A DNA stretch of 64,000 nt from Apostichopus japonicus. Taxonomy: Eukaryota; Echinodermata; Holothuroidea; Aspidochirotida; Stichopodidae. The notes under the pieces are model-generated. The model saw only the letters and a list, made by a program, of their open reading frames with translations, searched no databases and was not told the DNA's origin. The DNA is taken from NCBI RefSeq assembly GCF_037975245.1, contig NC_092564.1, forward strand, positions 1,567,984 through 1,631,983. The letters run 5' to 3'. The position numbers and the translations under genes were made by a program. Below are positions 51,166-63,983 of the stretch, piece after piece; the stretch's first letter is position 1, and each line of letters starts with the position of its first letter.

Positions 51166-52008
51166 AAGCAACTATGACGTAACCCCACCCCCCCCCACCC
51201 TTCCCAGTTCTGCCCAAACAAAAAGCGTTTGGTGTTTTCCTAAATTGCCTCGTTGTAGCGTCCATTGTTTAGAGTTTAGAGACGGTGTGAGTTATGACTC
51301 GTATGACTATAGGCCTATAAATTACCGTTTCATTTTATTGTTGTAGGCCTGTTTCACCAATTTATCCAATCTTTTCGATCGTAAATAAAACTTGTTTTTA
51401 TGGATATGGCTACTTTTTGGAAAAGATGGGGTTGCCTTGAATATAAACCACGGCGATGATCTCCATATGTATTGAACATTCATACGCCTTAAACCTTTTA
51501 TTTATAAATAGATAGATTTTTTAAATTGATGAACGGTTCTGGACTTCTGGATGCTCTTAATTTATATCGATTTATTTCAACAATGTTAGAAAAACACGAT
51601 CCACAGTTCTATATTTTCATTTTGGGTGAAGTAGCGAATCGTGTCCTTTGTAGGTGTTAAGTTTTGTTTCCACCTTTTGAGCGGGTGGATGACTAGGTAT
51701 TTTCCTTTGATTGGCAACCCTACACGTATGTCGTAAAATAGATAGATAGTATATTTATCAATGGTGACTATCATTACGTTGAATTCTAGGAATAATTATT
51801 TAAGAAACATTTTTAAAACAAGAACAATAACACTACAGAACGCTGAAACTTTTTTTGCGTTAGCTTGCACGTATAGTTGACTAAGTATCAATTTAAAATT
51901 CTACTGTACAAGGGGACAGACATAATTCAAGGCATCTCTATATTAAAGTGCGACAATAGAAATATAAATGCTACGAGAATTTTCACCGACATACTGTGGG
52001 CATATTAA
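51166..52008. other. No gene seen
   Basis: AT-rich spacer right of duplicate III. Confidence 0.4.
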
Positions 52009-52994
52009 AGGTATTGTCTGGTGGAAGATTTTATACATTGTCCTTGTAGTTCTTATTTTGTTCTGTCTAACCATGTGAAAATTGTCACCATTCGACGTTT
52101 TCTTCTTGTAGCAATCTGATTTTCAAATCACCAGCTTCTCACCAAAAGCACCGTTTGTTCGAAGGCATCGATTTGGTGATTGACGTAGTGCAGGCAAATA
52201 GGCAAAACGAGCGACTTGAAGTTAGACTCCTATTTCCGCAGCAAATACACTCTCGTATGTACACGCACATGTGATTGCCTATTATATATTACGTACATAT
52301 CGCGAACGTATACATCCTACCATGCCCAGTTGGTATACGAACATAGCGTTGCACATAATACACTCTCGTACTCAAATAACAGTTCATAAACTGTTCTTCG
52401 AAATCGCTGAAATAAAATTCCGGATCACTTTACAGTAAAAGGAAACTTGAAAAGTATTCGGAACACCGAAAGATGAAACTTGGTCGAATCGATGTCAGAG
52501 CAGAATGTAGTACCGAGAAGCTTAGGCTTCGCAGAATTGTCCGATTGTAAACGTTAGAGTAGCCTAGATCCGAACATTCTTTGCACTGGAGCTGAACATC
52601 GCAATGTAAACAACGAAGAGTCTGCTGTTCAAACTTATGTTGTGTTACACAAAGACCACTAAACCACCGATCTATTACATCTATGGCGGCTTAAGTTTTT
52701 AAAAACATATCTAATTTATAAGAAATATCACTGAAAATTATGGAAGAAATTAATCTGTTATACAAACGCAGTTTTTTGTTGTGATAACTGTAGGTATTGT
52801 AAGGAGCGTGGGTTATGTCGCAATCTGCATTTGCGTTCTTTACTGTTCAATTGATATTTGAAATGTCCATCCTTAACGATTAAAAAATCGTTTTTCTGTC
52901 AAACGCAACATTAGCGTTTAAATACTTTGACAACATGTTTGGAAAAATATTTATCGTTTTTAAAGGTTACTTCTTAGGCTACCAGACAATCCTT
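52009..52994. mobile_element. TTAA-flanked inverted-repeat element
   Basis: Left end AGGTATTGTCTGGTGGAAG, right end the near inverse of it (CTACCAGACAATCCTT), with TTAA directly outside both (52005-52008 and 52995-52998). About 1 kb with no transposase frame. A TTAA target is the piggyBac pattern, so it may be a piggyBac-type MITE. Some terminal mismatches remain. Confidence 0.55.
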
Positions 52995-52998
52995 TTAA

Positions 52999-53599
52999 GA
53001 CATTTAAAACGGAAGCATTATAACTTTGCTCCGCATGCTAAGAACCTTGTACCATAGCTAACATGTTTTGCCTTTCCTTGAATGTAGTCTATTTGTTTTG
53101 ATCGTAAACGTACTCAACCGGTGATCTCGTTCAATTTGACACGATAAAACTGAATCTGATCAAGTAAATAATTTATAGATTAAAGAGAGAAAGAGACATA
53201 ATTTATGTGACTAACACTAATGAATATGTATGACTTCATGTTTTTCCAATGGAAGAGAGTTTCAACTATTTACATAAAATACAAATTACCTACCATGATT
53301 GATATCAGGTGGCTGTCATTACAGTTCGTGTTTGCTGCAGTTACATCATCTGTACATGATTAAGAGCAGATAATTTATTGTTTACGAGAAGAAAAATAAA
53401 TAATGAACAGGCAATTCTTACACAGCTATACCTGCGATTGATTACAAACTAATATCTTCGAAAAACTAGGACGATCATGAATGAAATTAAATGATCACTT
53501 TCCAAACTGTTAACTCAAAAAGGAGGGACTTATATCTGTATAGATGGTGACCATTGCGATATCTGCGTAATATCTGTTCTTGCCATGGTGCTAAACACA
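52999..53599. other. No gene seen
   Basis: No supported feature. Confidence 0.4.
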
Positions 53600-53682
53600 G
53601 TACACAACCTATAATCGCAGAGATCATGTGTAGTTTATATTCCATTATACAGAAGGGACGTCATGATACCTCACGTGACGTA
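53600..53682 (-). repeat. Inverted fragment of the B duplicon
   Basis: Read on the minus strand this gives GTGAGGTATCATGACGTCCC, then CACATGATCTC, matching the duplicon at about 40832-40882. It borders the minisatellite derived from the adjacent duplicon sequence. Confidence 0.55.
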
Positions 53683-56065
53683 ACACCGCCATGATCACAT
53701 GGTTACAGTATCAATGTAATGTGACTGTCGTGATCACATAATTACAGTATCAATGTAATGTGACTTTCATGATCACATAGTTACAGTATCAATGTCATGT
53801 GACAGTCATGATCACATGGTTACAGTATCAATGCCATGTGACAGTCATGATCACATAGTTACAGTATCAATGTAGGGTGACTGTCATGATCACATAATTA
53901 CAGTATCAATGTAATGTGACTGTCGTGATCACATGGTTACAGTATCAATGTAATGTGACTGTCATGATCACAAAGTTATAGTATCTATGTAATGTGACTT
54001 TCATGATCACATAGTTACAGTATCAATGTATGGTGACAGTCATGATCACATAGTTACAGTATCAATGTAAGGTGATTGTCATGATCACAAAGTTATAGTA
54101 TCTATGTAATGTGACTGTCGCGATCACATGGTTACAGTATCAATGTCATGTGATTGTCATGATCACATAGTTACAGTATCAATGTATGGTGACTGTCATG
54201 ATCACAAAGTTATAGTATCTATATAATGTGACTGTCATGATCACCTAGTTACAGTATCAATGTCATGTGACTGTCATGATCACCTAGTTACAGTATCTAT
54301 ATAATGTGACTGTCATGATCACCTACTTACAGTATCAATGTCATGTGACTGTCATGATCACATGGTTACAGTATCAATGTCATGTGACTGTCATGATCAC
54401 ATGGTTACAGTATCAATGTAATGTGACTGTCATGATCACATAGTTACAGTATCAATGTCATGTGACTGTCATGATCACATGGTTACAATATCAATGTCAT
54501 GTGACTGTCATGATCACATAGCTACAGTATCTATATAATGTGACTGTCATGATCACCTAGTTACAGTATCAATGTCATGTGACTGTCATGATCACATGGT
54601 TACAGTATCAATGTAATGTGACTGTCATGATCACATAATTACAGTATCAATGTAAGGTGACAGTCATGATCACCTAGTTACAGTATCAATGTCATGTGAC
54701 TGTCATGATCACATGGTTACAGTATCAATGTCATGTGACTGTCATGATCACATAGCTACAGTATCTATATAATGTGACTGTCATGATCACCTAGTTACAG
54801 TATCAATGTCATGTGACTGTCATGATCACATGGTTACAGTATCAATGTAATGTGACTGTCATGATCACATGGTTACAGTATCAATGTAATGTGACTGTCA
54901 TGATCACATGGTTACAGTATCAATGCCATGTGACAGTCATGATCACATAGTTACAGTATCAATGTCATGTGACTGTCATGATCACAAAGTTATAGTATCT
55001 ATGTAATGTGACTGTCGTGATCACATGGTTACAGTATCAATGTAATGTGACTGTAATGATCACATAGTTACAGTATCAATGTAATGTGACTGACATGATC
55101 ACATTTTTACAATATCAATGTAATGTGACTGTCATGATCACATGGTTACAGTATCAATGTAATGTGACTGTCATGATCACAAAGTTATAGTATCTATGTA
55201 ATGTGACTGTCATGATCACATGATTACAGTATCAATGTAAGATGATTGTCATGATCACATGGTTACAGTATCAATGTAATGTGACTGTCATGATCACAAA
55301 GTTATAGTATCTATGTAATGTGACTGTAGTGATCACAAAGTTATAGTATCTATGTAATGTGACCGTCGTGATCACATGGTTACAGTATCAATGTAATGTG
55401 ACTGTCATGATCACATGGTTACAGTATCAATGCCATGTGACAGTCATGATCACATAGTTACAGTATCAATGTAATGTGACTGTCATGATCACAAAGTTAT
55501 AGTATCTATGTAATGTGACTGTCATGATCACATGATTACAGGATCAATGTAAGGTGACTGTCATGATCACATAGTTACATATCAATGTAAGGTGGCTGTC
55601 ATGATCACATAGTTACAGTATCAATGTAATGTGACTGTCATGATCACATGGTTACAGTATCAATGCCATGTGACTGTCATGATCACATAGTTACAGTATC
55701 AATGTAATGTGACTGTCATGATCACAAAGTTATAGTATCTATGTAATGTGACTGTCGCGATCACATGGTTACAGTATCAATGTAATGTGACTGTCATGAT
55801 CACATGGTTACAGTATCAATGTAAGGTGACTGTAATGATCACATGGTTACAGTATCAATGTAAGGTGACTGTTATGATCACATGGTTACAGTATCAATGT
55901 AATGTGACTGTCATGATCACAAAGTTATAGTATCAATGTAAGGTGACTGTCGCGATCACATGGTTACAGTATCAATGTAATGTGACTGTCGTGATCACAT
56001 GGTTACAGTATCAATGTAATGTGACTGTCATGATCACATGGTTACAGTATCAATGTAAGGTGACT
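53683..56065. repeat. 39-bp minisatellite
   Basis: About 60 copies of a 39-bp unit: GTGACTGTCATGATCACATG then GTTACAGTATCAATGTAAT. Each unit contains the palindrome TGATCA, often within CATGATCA. The inverse of one unit occurs once in each B duplicon (about 36205-36241, 40785-40821 and 48258-48292). Confidence 0.95.
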
Positions 56066-56879
56066 GGGTTAAGGGTGTATTAGTTTGTATGGTTTTATTA
56101 CCCAGTCTTCACCTTGTATGACTAAAGAATTACTATGAATTACTATGACTTTAAAATCTCTGTTTCAACAGTTTTTTTATTCAGGTCACTGAATTTTTAG
56201 GACAACATGATAATGTGCAGTTTACCGTATAGTTGTGTATCATGAACTATTTTGAAAGCAAGAACAAACCCGTTTTTCTTTATTTATTAATTTATAGATA
56301 CATGTTTGACCTGAATTAGTGAATCTATATAGGCCGATGCTATGGAAGAATACTATAAACGACACTGTTGTACAATTTAGCCAAAAAGCCACTTCTTCAG
56401 CAATTTGATTAGAAAACGGCTGCATGGATACGTGTCTTGATCACTTAGTGTTTTAATTTATAGGTCTCATTAATGTACACATATGTCTAGTTTCAATACC
56501 TTACTTGTTCTTCCACTGGTGAAATCGTTGTAACCCAATATTGTGTAAAATTATGTTAAAAAATGGGTTAATGTTTTACGTTAGAGTTCTGAAAACAACT
56601 CTTTTAGACATCATTCCTTTTCTTCCTTACTGAAGTCAAAAGTAATATATGTGATGATGATAGAATTTGTGTGTGTGTGTGGGTGCGTTTGTTTTGCTAT
56701 CTGACCGAGGACATGAATTTCAGGTCCTCGGTTGTGATTTCTAAAGAATCACCACGTCCTCGGAAGAATTCTATTGTATGGGGTATTGTTAAGGTTAGGG
56801 TACGTGGATTTCAACAATGGAAAATACAATGGGGTCCTCGGTCTGAATGAAATACAAACATGTGTGCGTGTGCGTGTGT
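56066..56879. other. No gene seen
   Basis: Includes a short GT run at 56669-56680. Confidence 0.4.
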
Positions 56880-57720
56880 TTGTACATGTGTGGGTGACGC
56901 CTTGGTTTGTAAATACAATAACCCAAAACGTACAAAGTGAATGAACTTCATATTTGGTAAGCAGATGCACCTTATTGAGTACAAGAACCCTATTGATGCA
57001 GGTCAAATGTCATTTGAGATCAACAGATGTCAAAGTCTGAAAACCTTGTAAACCGACGATAACTCACAAAGTGAAGCTTTGATAAACGTCATACTTAATA
57101 TGTAGATCCCTCTTGGTGAGTACAATAGTCGTATTGAAATTAGTGGAGGTCAAAGGTCATTTGAGCTCAACATTGGTCACAGCCAGAAACCCATGTAAAC
57201 AACACAACTCAAAAGGTGTTGCTTGCATTTTAAGTTCATACTTTTGAATGTAATCCATCTCAATCCATCTTGAAGAGTTCAAGAACCATACGCTTTACTG
57301 TGGAGGCTAAAGGTTATTTGAGGTTAACAGAGGTCAAACTCTGAAAAGCTCGTGAACACTCTAACTCCAAAAGGGAAGCTTGGATGAAATTCATACTTAG
57401 TGTGTGAATCCACATTATTGAGTACAAGATACAATATTTTTTCTGGCGAGGTCAAAGGTCGTTTGAGGTCAACTCAAGATTAAAAAACTTGTGAGCACCA
57501 GCAGGAAAAGTTAAGTAAAGTACGAACCTTTAACAATGGTGTGTTAACCACCTTGTTAAGTACAATAACCCTAATGTTTCCGAGGACGTCAATTGTCACT
57601 TGAAGTCAACAGAGGTCAAATTGTGAAACCGTTCTCACAATAGCTCCAAAAGTAAAACTTGGTGCACTTCACACTTGGTATGTGGATCCACTTATAAAAG
57701 TGTTCAAGGAATCACTACGC
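56880..57720. repeat. Diverged ~146-bp tandem repeat rich in AGGTCA
   Basis: The landmark GGTCA(T/C)TTGAG(G/A/C)TCAAC recurs near 57009, 57155, 57312, 57458 and 57594, embedded in similar text (TGTAAAC...CTCCAAAAG...CTTCATACTT...GAGTACAAG). About five copies. Confidence 0.75.
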
Positions 57721-59375
57721 CTTTGTAGCGTTTTGGTTATTCTCTTAGATTTTTAGCAGAGTGTTTTTGATAAGGGTTTTCAAATAGTTCCAATGTATTT
57801 ACTTCCTCTTGTGGGTGAAAGTAAGTAGAGCACGAAAGGCGCAAAGCTCTCAGACATCAACCATTTTTATTTTTAATGTAAAAATACAACGATGGATTTG
57901 ACAGTTAAGATTAATTTAATTTATCAACAAGTTATTAATGAATTAATATTTTTATATTACACCTTACATCGTAGCAAACAATCTGAAAGCGCTTAAAAAT
58001 AAAAATGAACTATTCAATAAATTCAAAATCTCTATTTAGAAAGGTCGGGTGCAGGAATATAATCCTGTCCAACCACCCCTCCCCCCCCCCCTCCCCCAAC
58101 TTTCAGAAGGGAACAGCTTCCTCTCGTCCTGTCCCTTTGTTCCTATGCAAATTGTAAACCATTTAAGAGGTTAAGTTTGACGAACAAATAAAGTAATGGT
58201 GTAGGAACAATTAAATGAATACAAAAACGTCAGGCAAGGAAATTAAAAGTAGTATACACGTGTAAGAGTTGTTCTTGAAATCAAAACAATATGCAACCTT
58301 TATTGAACAGTAAAACAAATACATGTTAACAGTGTTGTCAGTTCTGGTATTTAGAAATCCATATAAACTATATATATAGGTATATGTAACTGACTGTATT
58401 GATATATAGCGGTATGTGTAACTGACTGTATTGCTATATATAGGTATGTGTAACTGACTGTATTGAAAGTGAGGGAAATGTTCATGGGAAGCCAGCTACT
58501 TTATTCTAACTTTAAATAAGAGAAGAATCCATCTGTAACTTTGTGCAAGTTCTGTTGTTGTTTTCTTCTGGTAAACTATCCACAACCATTCTAAAGAACT
58601 GTATACGATCGTATTACGTAACCAGGAAGTCCTGGTTACATAATGTCATTACATAATGGGTAGATTTCATTTCTGAAGAATCAAACAAACATCATGTCAT
58701 TGTAATAGATCATACATCCAAATCCAAACAGGGAAGGGAAATCCCCAATAGATGTAGCATATAGGGTTATAGATTCGGTAACTATAGTGATCGGATCACA
58801 CTAAACTCCATGCTCGAACAGAAGAGGTATTACTCGGGTCGTACAACAGTATTCAGCGTGCTCAATTTAGTGTATTCAAACATCAATGACACTTGAGAGA
58901 GAAAAAGGCAACTTTGGTGAATTTGAGAAACGCCCTCTGCAAACTAATGAAGGTGTGGTATATGGATATATTCAGATATTGTTAAGCTTATCTCGGAACG
59001 ATTTCCGTATAATGACTATAGAAGGCACTTCTCGGAGAAAATCTTGTTCTGCGAGACTCGATGGATATGATGACGGTTGCTATATAACGTCGCTACGCAG
59101 TCATATTTACTATATATATTGTAGATGTACATATTTGAAAGTGCAAGTACATATAATAAATACCATATATTAAAGTATCATGAATAAAACATGCTCAAGA
59201 GCACTGTACAAAAGAACCAATACCTGGAATTTAAAAAATAAAAATTATAAATAAAAACATAGTCACGCTATAGGAACTCATTAAAAGCAAATAACGAAAC
59301 ATTTCCAGAACATCACTGCCTTGTTTTACTGTTATATATCCGCTATACAGATGTGACTATATGCCTTTAGCAAAT
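57721..59375. other. No gene seen; small tandem at 58375-58465
   Basis: Three ~37-bp copies of GTATGTGTAACTGACTGTAT-type sequence lie at 58378-58465. A C-run lies at about 58080-58096. Nothing else supported. Confidence 0.5.
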
Positions 59376-59465
59376 CTAAGAGAACTCTTCAAGTTCCAAC
59401 GTCTTGTACGGTGGCAAATCCCAACCATTGGAATATAACTCTCCTGTCTCTTTAAATCCGTTTCC
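59376..59465 (-). CDS. Possible terminal exon, GNAT-acetyltransferase-like C-terminus
   Basis: On the minus strand an acceptor (AATCTTTCAG/GGAAACGG) opens a 29-codon frame ending in TAG at 59378-59376: GNGFKETGELYSNGWD, then LPPYKTLELEEFS. The GF.ETGE pattern and hydrophobic-acidic end resemble the last two strands of GNAT N-acetyltransferases, which move acetyl from acetyl-CoA to an amine. I could not find the preceding exon on the minus strand in the window, so the gene would have to overlap the C cassettes on the opposite strand, be a relic, or be a chance frame. Codon content looks coding. Treat the family name as a guess. Confidence 0.35.
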   Translation of the reverse strand, partial: GNGFKETGELYSNGWDLPPYKTLELEEFS

Positions 59466-60691
59466 CTGAAAGATTTTGATTGTCATTAATAAAGGCGTGG
59501 AACAATGCTGTTAAAACACGCACTCTAAATTAGGTCACCATAAGTATAGTTCGTTGCGCATATTGAATCGAGACGACTACTTAAATGGTACAAAGAACGG
59601 CCATAAACAATCTTTGAATTTGGGCCGAGTTAAGTAATTGGAAATATAACTCTTTAGCAAATACTTTTTCATTTCAAGTTTAGAAAACAAAAAACAACCT
59701 TAGTTGGAAAAAAGGCAAATTTAATTTGGGTCTTTTTACAGCTTTTCACTCCTAGTATAATGTCTTAGTGGTGTAGTTAATGTACTATATACCTAAATCG
59801 ACGATCTCGTGTTACGGACATCACTTCTTGTTCTTTAGAAGCCTGTGACGTAACCAACAAGTTGGAACGTGTTATTTATATAATACTCTATAATACGCTA
59901 ACATATTTTACGACTTTTTTTACGAGAAATAAATTAGAGAATAATTGAGCAATCTTATTGCTGAATGAAAGTTATACTTGTAAACATTTACATTCTATCA
60001 AACTTCTATTATGTAGTAAACTAAGTACCAGAAAATAAAAGAGCTATTTCGCGTTTCATGACGTCACAATAATTGACTCCCCTGATGACCCACCATACGT
60101 CACCCGTACCCCAGACACAGTTTAATGAAATTCAAGATTTATTTGTCAAGTGCATGGTCATCAGAGAATTCCGAAATATCAAACTAAAGCAATTTATGCA
60201 GCTTTCAGCAGAGACCTTATGTTATTTTTTTCTCATTTACAAGTTAAAAATAAAGTTACCTCTGGTAAAGAACAACCTTTTAATCACCCTTGGGGATACG
60301 CTAGTTACGATGTTGGCATTTTACTTCGATCTCAGTCAACACAAAGTCATGTAGAATTAGGATATTTCTATTTAAATGACCATTTTGTTTCATACTATTG
60401 TTACATACTTTTTAAAGAATTTCTTTACTTTGGTCATAGCAGAAAAGTAAGTGCAGTTACTTAGCCTTGAGAAAAAAAGTGCATTAAAAAGGAACAAATC
60501 TAAATGAAGAAAGCAAAATCAAACAAGGAGGAAACTCTAGTGCGCAAGCTTTATGTTACATATCGATGTATTTCAATAAACTGGATGCATTTGGCTAATG
60601 AAGGTCATTTGTTTCCACATTATATGTATATAGATATGAGAAAAGTTCCTCTACCTCATAAGCTTTTGATGCCTGTTTCAGTTTATCAAGG
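59466..60691. other. Upstream region of C1; no confirmed gene
   Basis: 60073-60464 has overlapping plus-strand frames without signal peptide, splice bounds or recognisable motif. The last 190 bp or so (60590-60691) align with the sequence before C2. Confidence 0.4.
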
Positions 60692-60698
60692 TATAATT
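60692..60698 (+). promoter_or_regulatory. TATA-like box of cassette C1
   Basis: TATAATT starts 55 bp upstream of the ATG at 60747. It leaves only 34 bp to the alternative ATG at 60726, favouring the downstream start. Confidence 0.45.
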
Positions 60699-60746
60699 CT
60701 GATATTGACATGGTCTACACAGTCTATGGTGAAGCTGGCAAGCACC

Positions 60747-61416
60747 ATGAATAAGGCAACCTCTCTGGTGACGATCTTGATGGTGGTTTTGAACGTTTCC
60801 GACTGTTTAGGTATCAACATTACAATGGGGGTGATATTCAATCGCCGTGAATTTATATTAGATGAGACTCAATTTAGACCCGCAGTCGACTTGTCATTGG
60901 AGAAGGTACAGACTCTCGTGCGTAATGGTGACTACGTGAATTTCAATTTAAACTACATTCTGAAAGTAACAACATCTGAGTGCGCAGTTATAGGTATCAA
61001 TAATTCGTCCGGAGTGACCTCTGATCTCCTCAATAATCACGACATTTTGGCTATCATCGGGCCCCCTTGCAGTTTTCATGCTGAAAGTGTCGCTGATCTA
61101 GCATATTATTGGAATATTCCCATCCTTACTGGTGCGGCAGTCTCAAGTACTCTTGAGGATAAAACAAGATACGGGACGCTTACAAGAACAGCTCTCCGCT
61201 CTATGGCAATAGCAGATTTCCTTCGTCAAATCTTTCATTTATTTAATTGGAATCGTTGTACTCTTGCTTATGCTGATATTGGATATCATAAAGCCATTTC
61301 TGGACCTGATATCTTAGATGTATTTGAACGGTCTGATATTGAAATTCAGACAGCTATAGAAGTAAAAGACATTAGTATTGAAACAGTTACCGAAATGATC
61401 ACTAGAGAATCTAGAG
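60747..61416 (+). CDS. Cassette C1: first exon, ANF-receptor-type ligand-binding N-lobe
   Basis: I chose the ATG at 60747 (ACCATGA) over the in-frame one at 60726 because of its better context and the TATA spacing. The frame stays open further 5' to about 60504, but that lies upstream of the TATA box. The exon has 223 codons plus one base, donor AGAG/GTAAGT (GT at 61417). Signal peptide about 1-22 ([18 protein letters not shown]). Landmarks: GVIFNRREF (28-36), C79 and C108 in GPPCSFHAE (29 apart, closest to the natriuretic-receptor pattern), [13 protein letters not shown] (120-132), RYGTLTRTA (141-149), W158-N-R-C161. Sequons at N24 and N86. Of all cassettes, C looks nearest to canonical receptor guanylyl cyclases. 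C2 is over 95% identical. Confidence 0.85.
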
Positions 61417-62424
61417 GTAAGTGTTGTAAATGTTTTGTCTACGCTGGACTCGGGTTCCGTCTCACTGAGACAAAGAAATCAATTATAAATCAATAAAGAA
61501 ATATTCAACAAAATATGAACAGAAATATATAAGTAGGCTTTTGCTGAGATGTTTTGTAGATCCAACCTTTTCGAGATTTTTGCTAGCCGTATGATTTCCG
61601 TTCCCCTTTTCATCGATCGGGTGGCACATATAAGATGAATTTACGTAGACTTTTTACATTGATATGTCATACTCCAAGAAATAAATGAGTGTCAGTAATG
61701 TTTCTAAAGCTCTACTGGTTTTCAAGATTTTCCCATATAAAATATACTAATCTATGGAACGCTCCTTTAAAAGGCTGAATTGATAATGAGGTCAGCTCTT
61801 AATTGCAGAATTAAATGTCAATCTTAATCCTTTGTTTTGCCAAAAAAAATAAATACTCAACCAAAATATGCTCTTTGTACTTCAAATAAACAGAGGACTC
61901 TTGTAAGCTATTGAACACCATTTGTCCTTGAAAATTGTGTAATGTCTCGTGAATATGACTTTTGAGGCCATAAAATATTTTCTTTTTTCATTAGGTTTCG
62001 TGTTGCATCTGAGGATAGCGTGACCTAATGGTCTGTTTATTAGACTTAATAGTCCAGTCACTTGTTTTATGAACCGCACGTGTTTAAAGGGTCATTTCAC
62101 CAAAATTTAACGTGTTATCGAAGTACAACCTGAACGGATATTAGTGTGCTTGAATGGTTTACAACATAACCAAATTAATTAATGATTTTGAATATTAGCT
62201 TCGTTTATTAAGATTTACTTCACATTGTGGAGTAAAAGTAAAAACATATCGGGTATTCCAATGTTCATTTAATTAAAGGCGTTAACTACTACCAGGGAGC
62301 TGCTAGAGTAGCAGCTTCCTGCTACTACTATGACCGAAGAAATATAGCGGAGAAGCGACTTTATGAGTGATCCATCCAATAACATTCATTGGGTGAAGAA
62401 TGTAGCAGATCAGAAGTAGTTATA
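61417..62424. other. C1 intron/intergenic; no exon seen
   Basis: The next cassette starts under 2 kb away, and no acceptor-flanked exon lies between. A short inverted repeat, GCTGCTAGAGTAGCAGC, is at about 62300-62316. Confidence 0.5.
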
Positions 62425-62905
62425 GATATTGTGTCTGCTCTGAGATTCTTTGGAGATATAGGAGTAAGTTACACGTTACCTTTACTTAATCAATTGGAAT
62501 TTATGAAGAATTCAATTGCGAGCAGACCTTGTAAATTTCCATTTGTGGCGCTATTGCAAAACTATAGTCACAAGTGCTTTCAATAGGTTCGTTTAACTTA
62601 GCTATGTCTGCTCTAAGATCCTTTGGAGATATAGAAGTAAGATACAAGTTATTTTACTTCAATCAATTTGAATTTATGAAGAATTCAGTTGCGGGCAAAC
62701 CTTGTCAATTTTCAATTCTGTTATTGTTATTAATTTTCCTAAGAACATATGCTACCTGTAAATGCACATTTTTTTTACAATAAGTTTAAAGAAGTAAGAT
62801 ACAAGTTACCTTTACTTCAATAAATCGGAATTTATAAAGATTTCAGTTGCGGGCAGATCTTGTAAATTTCCTAATCTGTTATTGTTATTAATTTCCTAAG
62901 AACAT
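62425..62905 (+). repeat. Three diverged ~180-bp direct repeats
   Basis: GTCTGCTCT(G/A)AGAT, then TTTGGAGATATA, TTACTT(C/A)AATCAAT and GAATTTATGAAGAATTCA recur from about 62430 and 62605. A third, shorter copy starts near 62792. Confidence 0.7.
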
Positions 62906-62956
62906 CTGCTGCCTGTTAATGATGCATTTGGCTAATGAAGGTCATTTGATTGCACA

Positions 62957-63208
<252 letters not shown>

Positions 63209-63258
63209 AAAGTTCCTCTACCTCACAAGCTTTTGATGCCTGTTTCAGTTTATCAAGG

Positions 63259-63265
63259 TATATTT
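63259..63265 (+). promoter_or_regulatory. TATA-like box of cassette C2
   Basis: TATATTT starts 55 bp upstream of the ATG at 63314, aligned with TATAATT of C1. Confidence 0.45.
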
Positions 63266-63313
63266 CTGATATTGACATGGTCTACACAGTCTATGGTGAA
63301 GCTGGCAAGCACC

Positions 63314-63983
63314 ATGTATAAGGCAACCTCTCTGATGACGATCTTGATGGTGGTTTTGAACGTTTCCAACTGTTTAGGTATCAACATTACAATGGGGGTG
63401 ATATTCAATCGCCGTGAATATAGATTAGATGAGACTCAATTTAGACCCGCAGTCGACTTGTCATTGGAGAAGGTACAGACTCTCGTGCGTAATGGTGACT
63501 ACGTGAATTTCAATTTAAACTACATTCTGAAAGTAACAACATCTGAGTGCGCAGTTATAGGTATCAATAATTCGTCCGGAGTGACCTCTGATCTCCTCAA
63601 TGCTCACGACATTTTGGCTATCATCGGCCCCCCTTGCAGTATTCATGCTGAAAGCGTCGCTGATCTAGCATATTATTGGAATATTCCCATCCTTACTGGT
63701 GCGGCAGTCTCAAGTACTCTTGAGGATAAAACAAGATACGGGACGCTTACAAGAACAGCTCTCCGCTCTATGGCAGTAGCAGATTTCCTTCGTCAAATCT
63801 TTTATTTATTTAATTGGAATCGTTGTACTCTTGCTTATGCTGATATTGGATATCATAAAGCCATTTCTGGACCTGATATCTTAGATGTATTTGAACGGTC
63901 TGATATTGAAATACAGACAGCTATAGAAGTAAAAGACATTAGTATTGAAACAGTTACCGAAATGATCACGAGAGAATCTAGAG
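63314..63983 (+). CDS. Cassette C2: first exon, ANF-receptor-type ligand-binding N-lobe
   Basis: Translated by eye from the ATG at 63314 without a stop: 223 codons plus one base to donor AGAG/GTAAGT (GT at 63984). The frame stays open to the window end, so a simple stop-to-stop search misses it. An in-frame ATG also lies at 63293. All C landmarks are kept (C79, C108, [16 protein letters not shown]158-N-R-C161). Differences from C1 are few: Y for N at 2, Y/R for F/I near 36-37, NAHD for NNHD, CSIHAE for CSFHAE, V for I near 145, Y for H near 154. It is the last cassette in view; the array may continue to the right. Confidence 0.85.

Noticed and set aside
60073-60464. Two overlapping plus-strand frames of 93 and 104 codons
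   Set aside because: No motif, signal peptide or splice bounds recognised. The overlap in different frames suggests chance or an old repeat.
60504-60746. An 81-codon N-terminal extension of C1
   Set aside because: It lies largely upstream of the TATA-like box, is not preserved in C2 (where the TA run interrupts it) and would bury the signal peptide.
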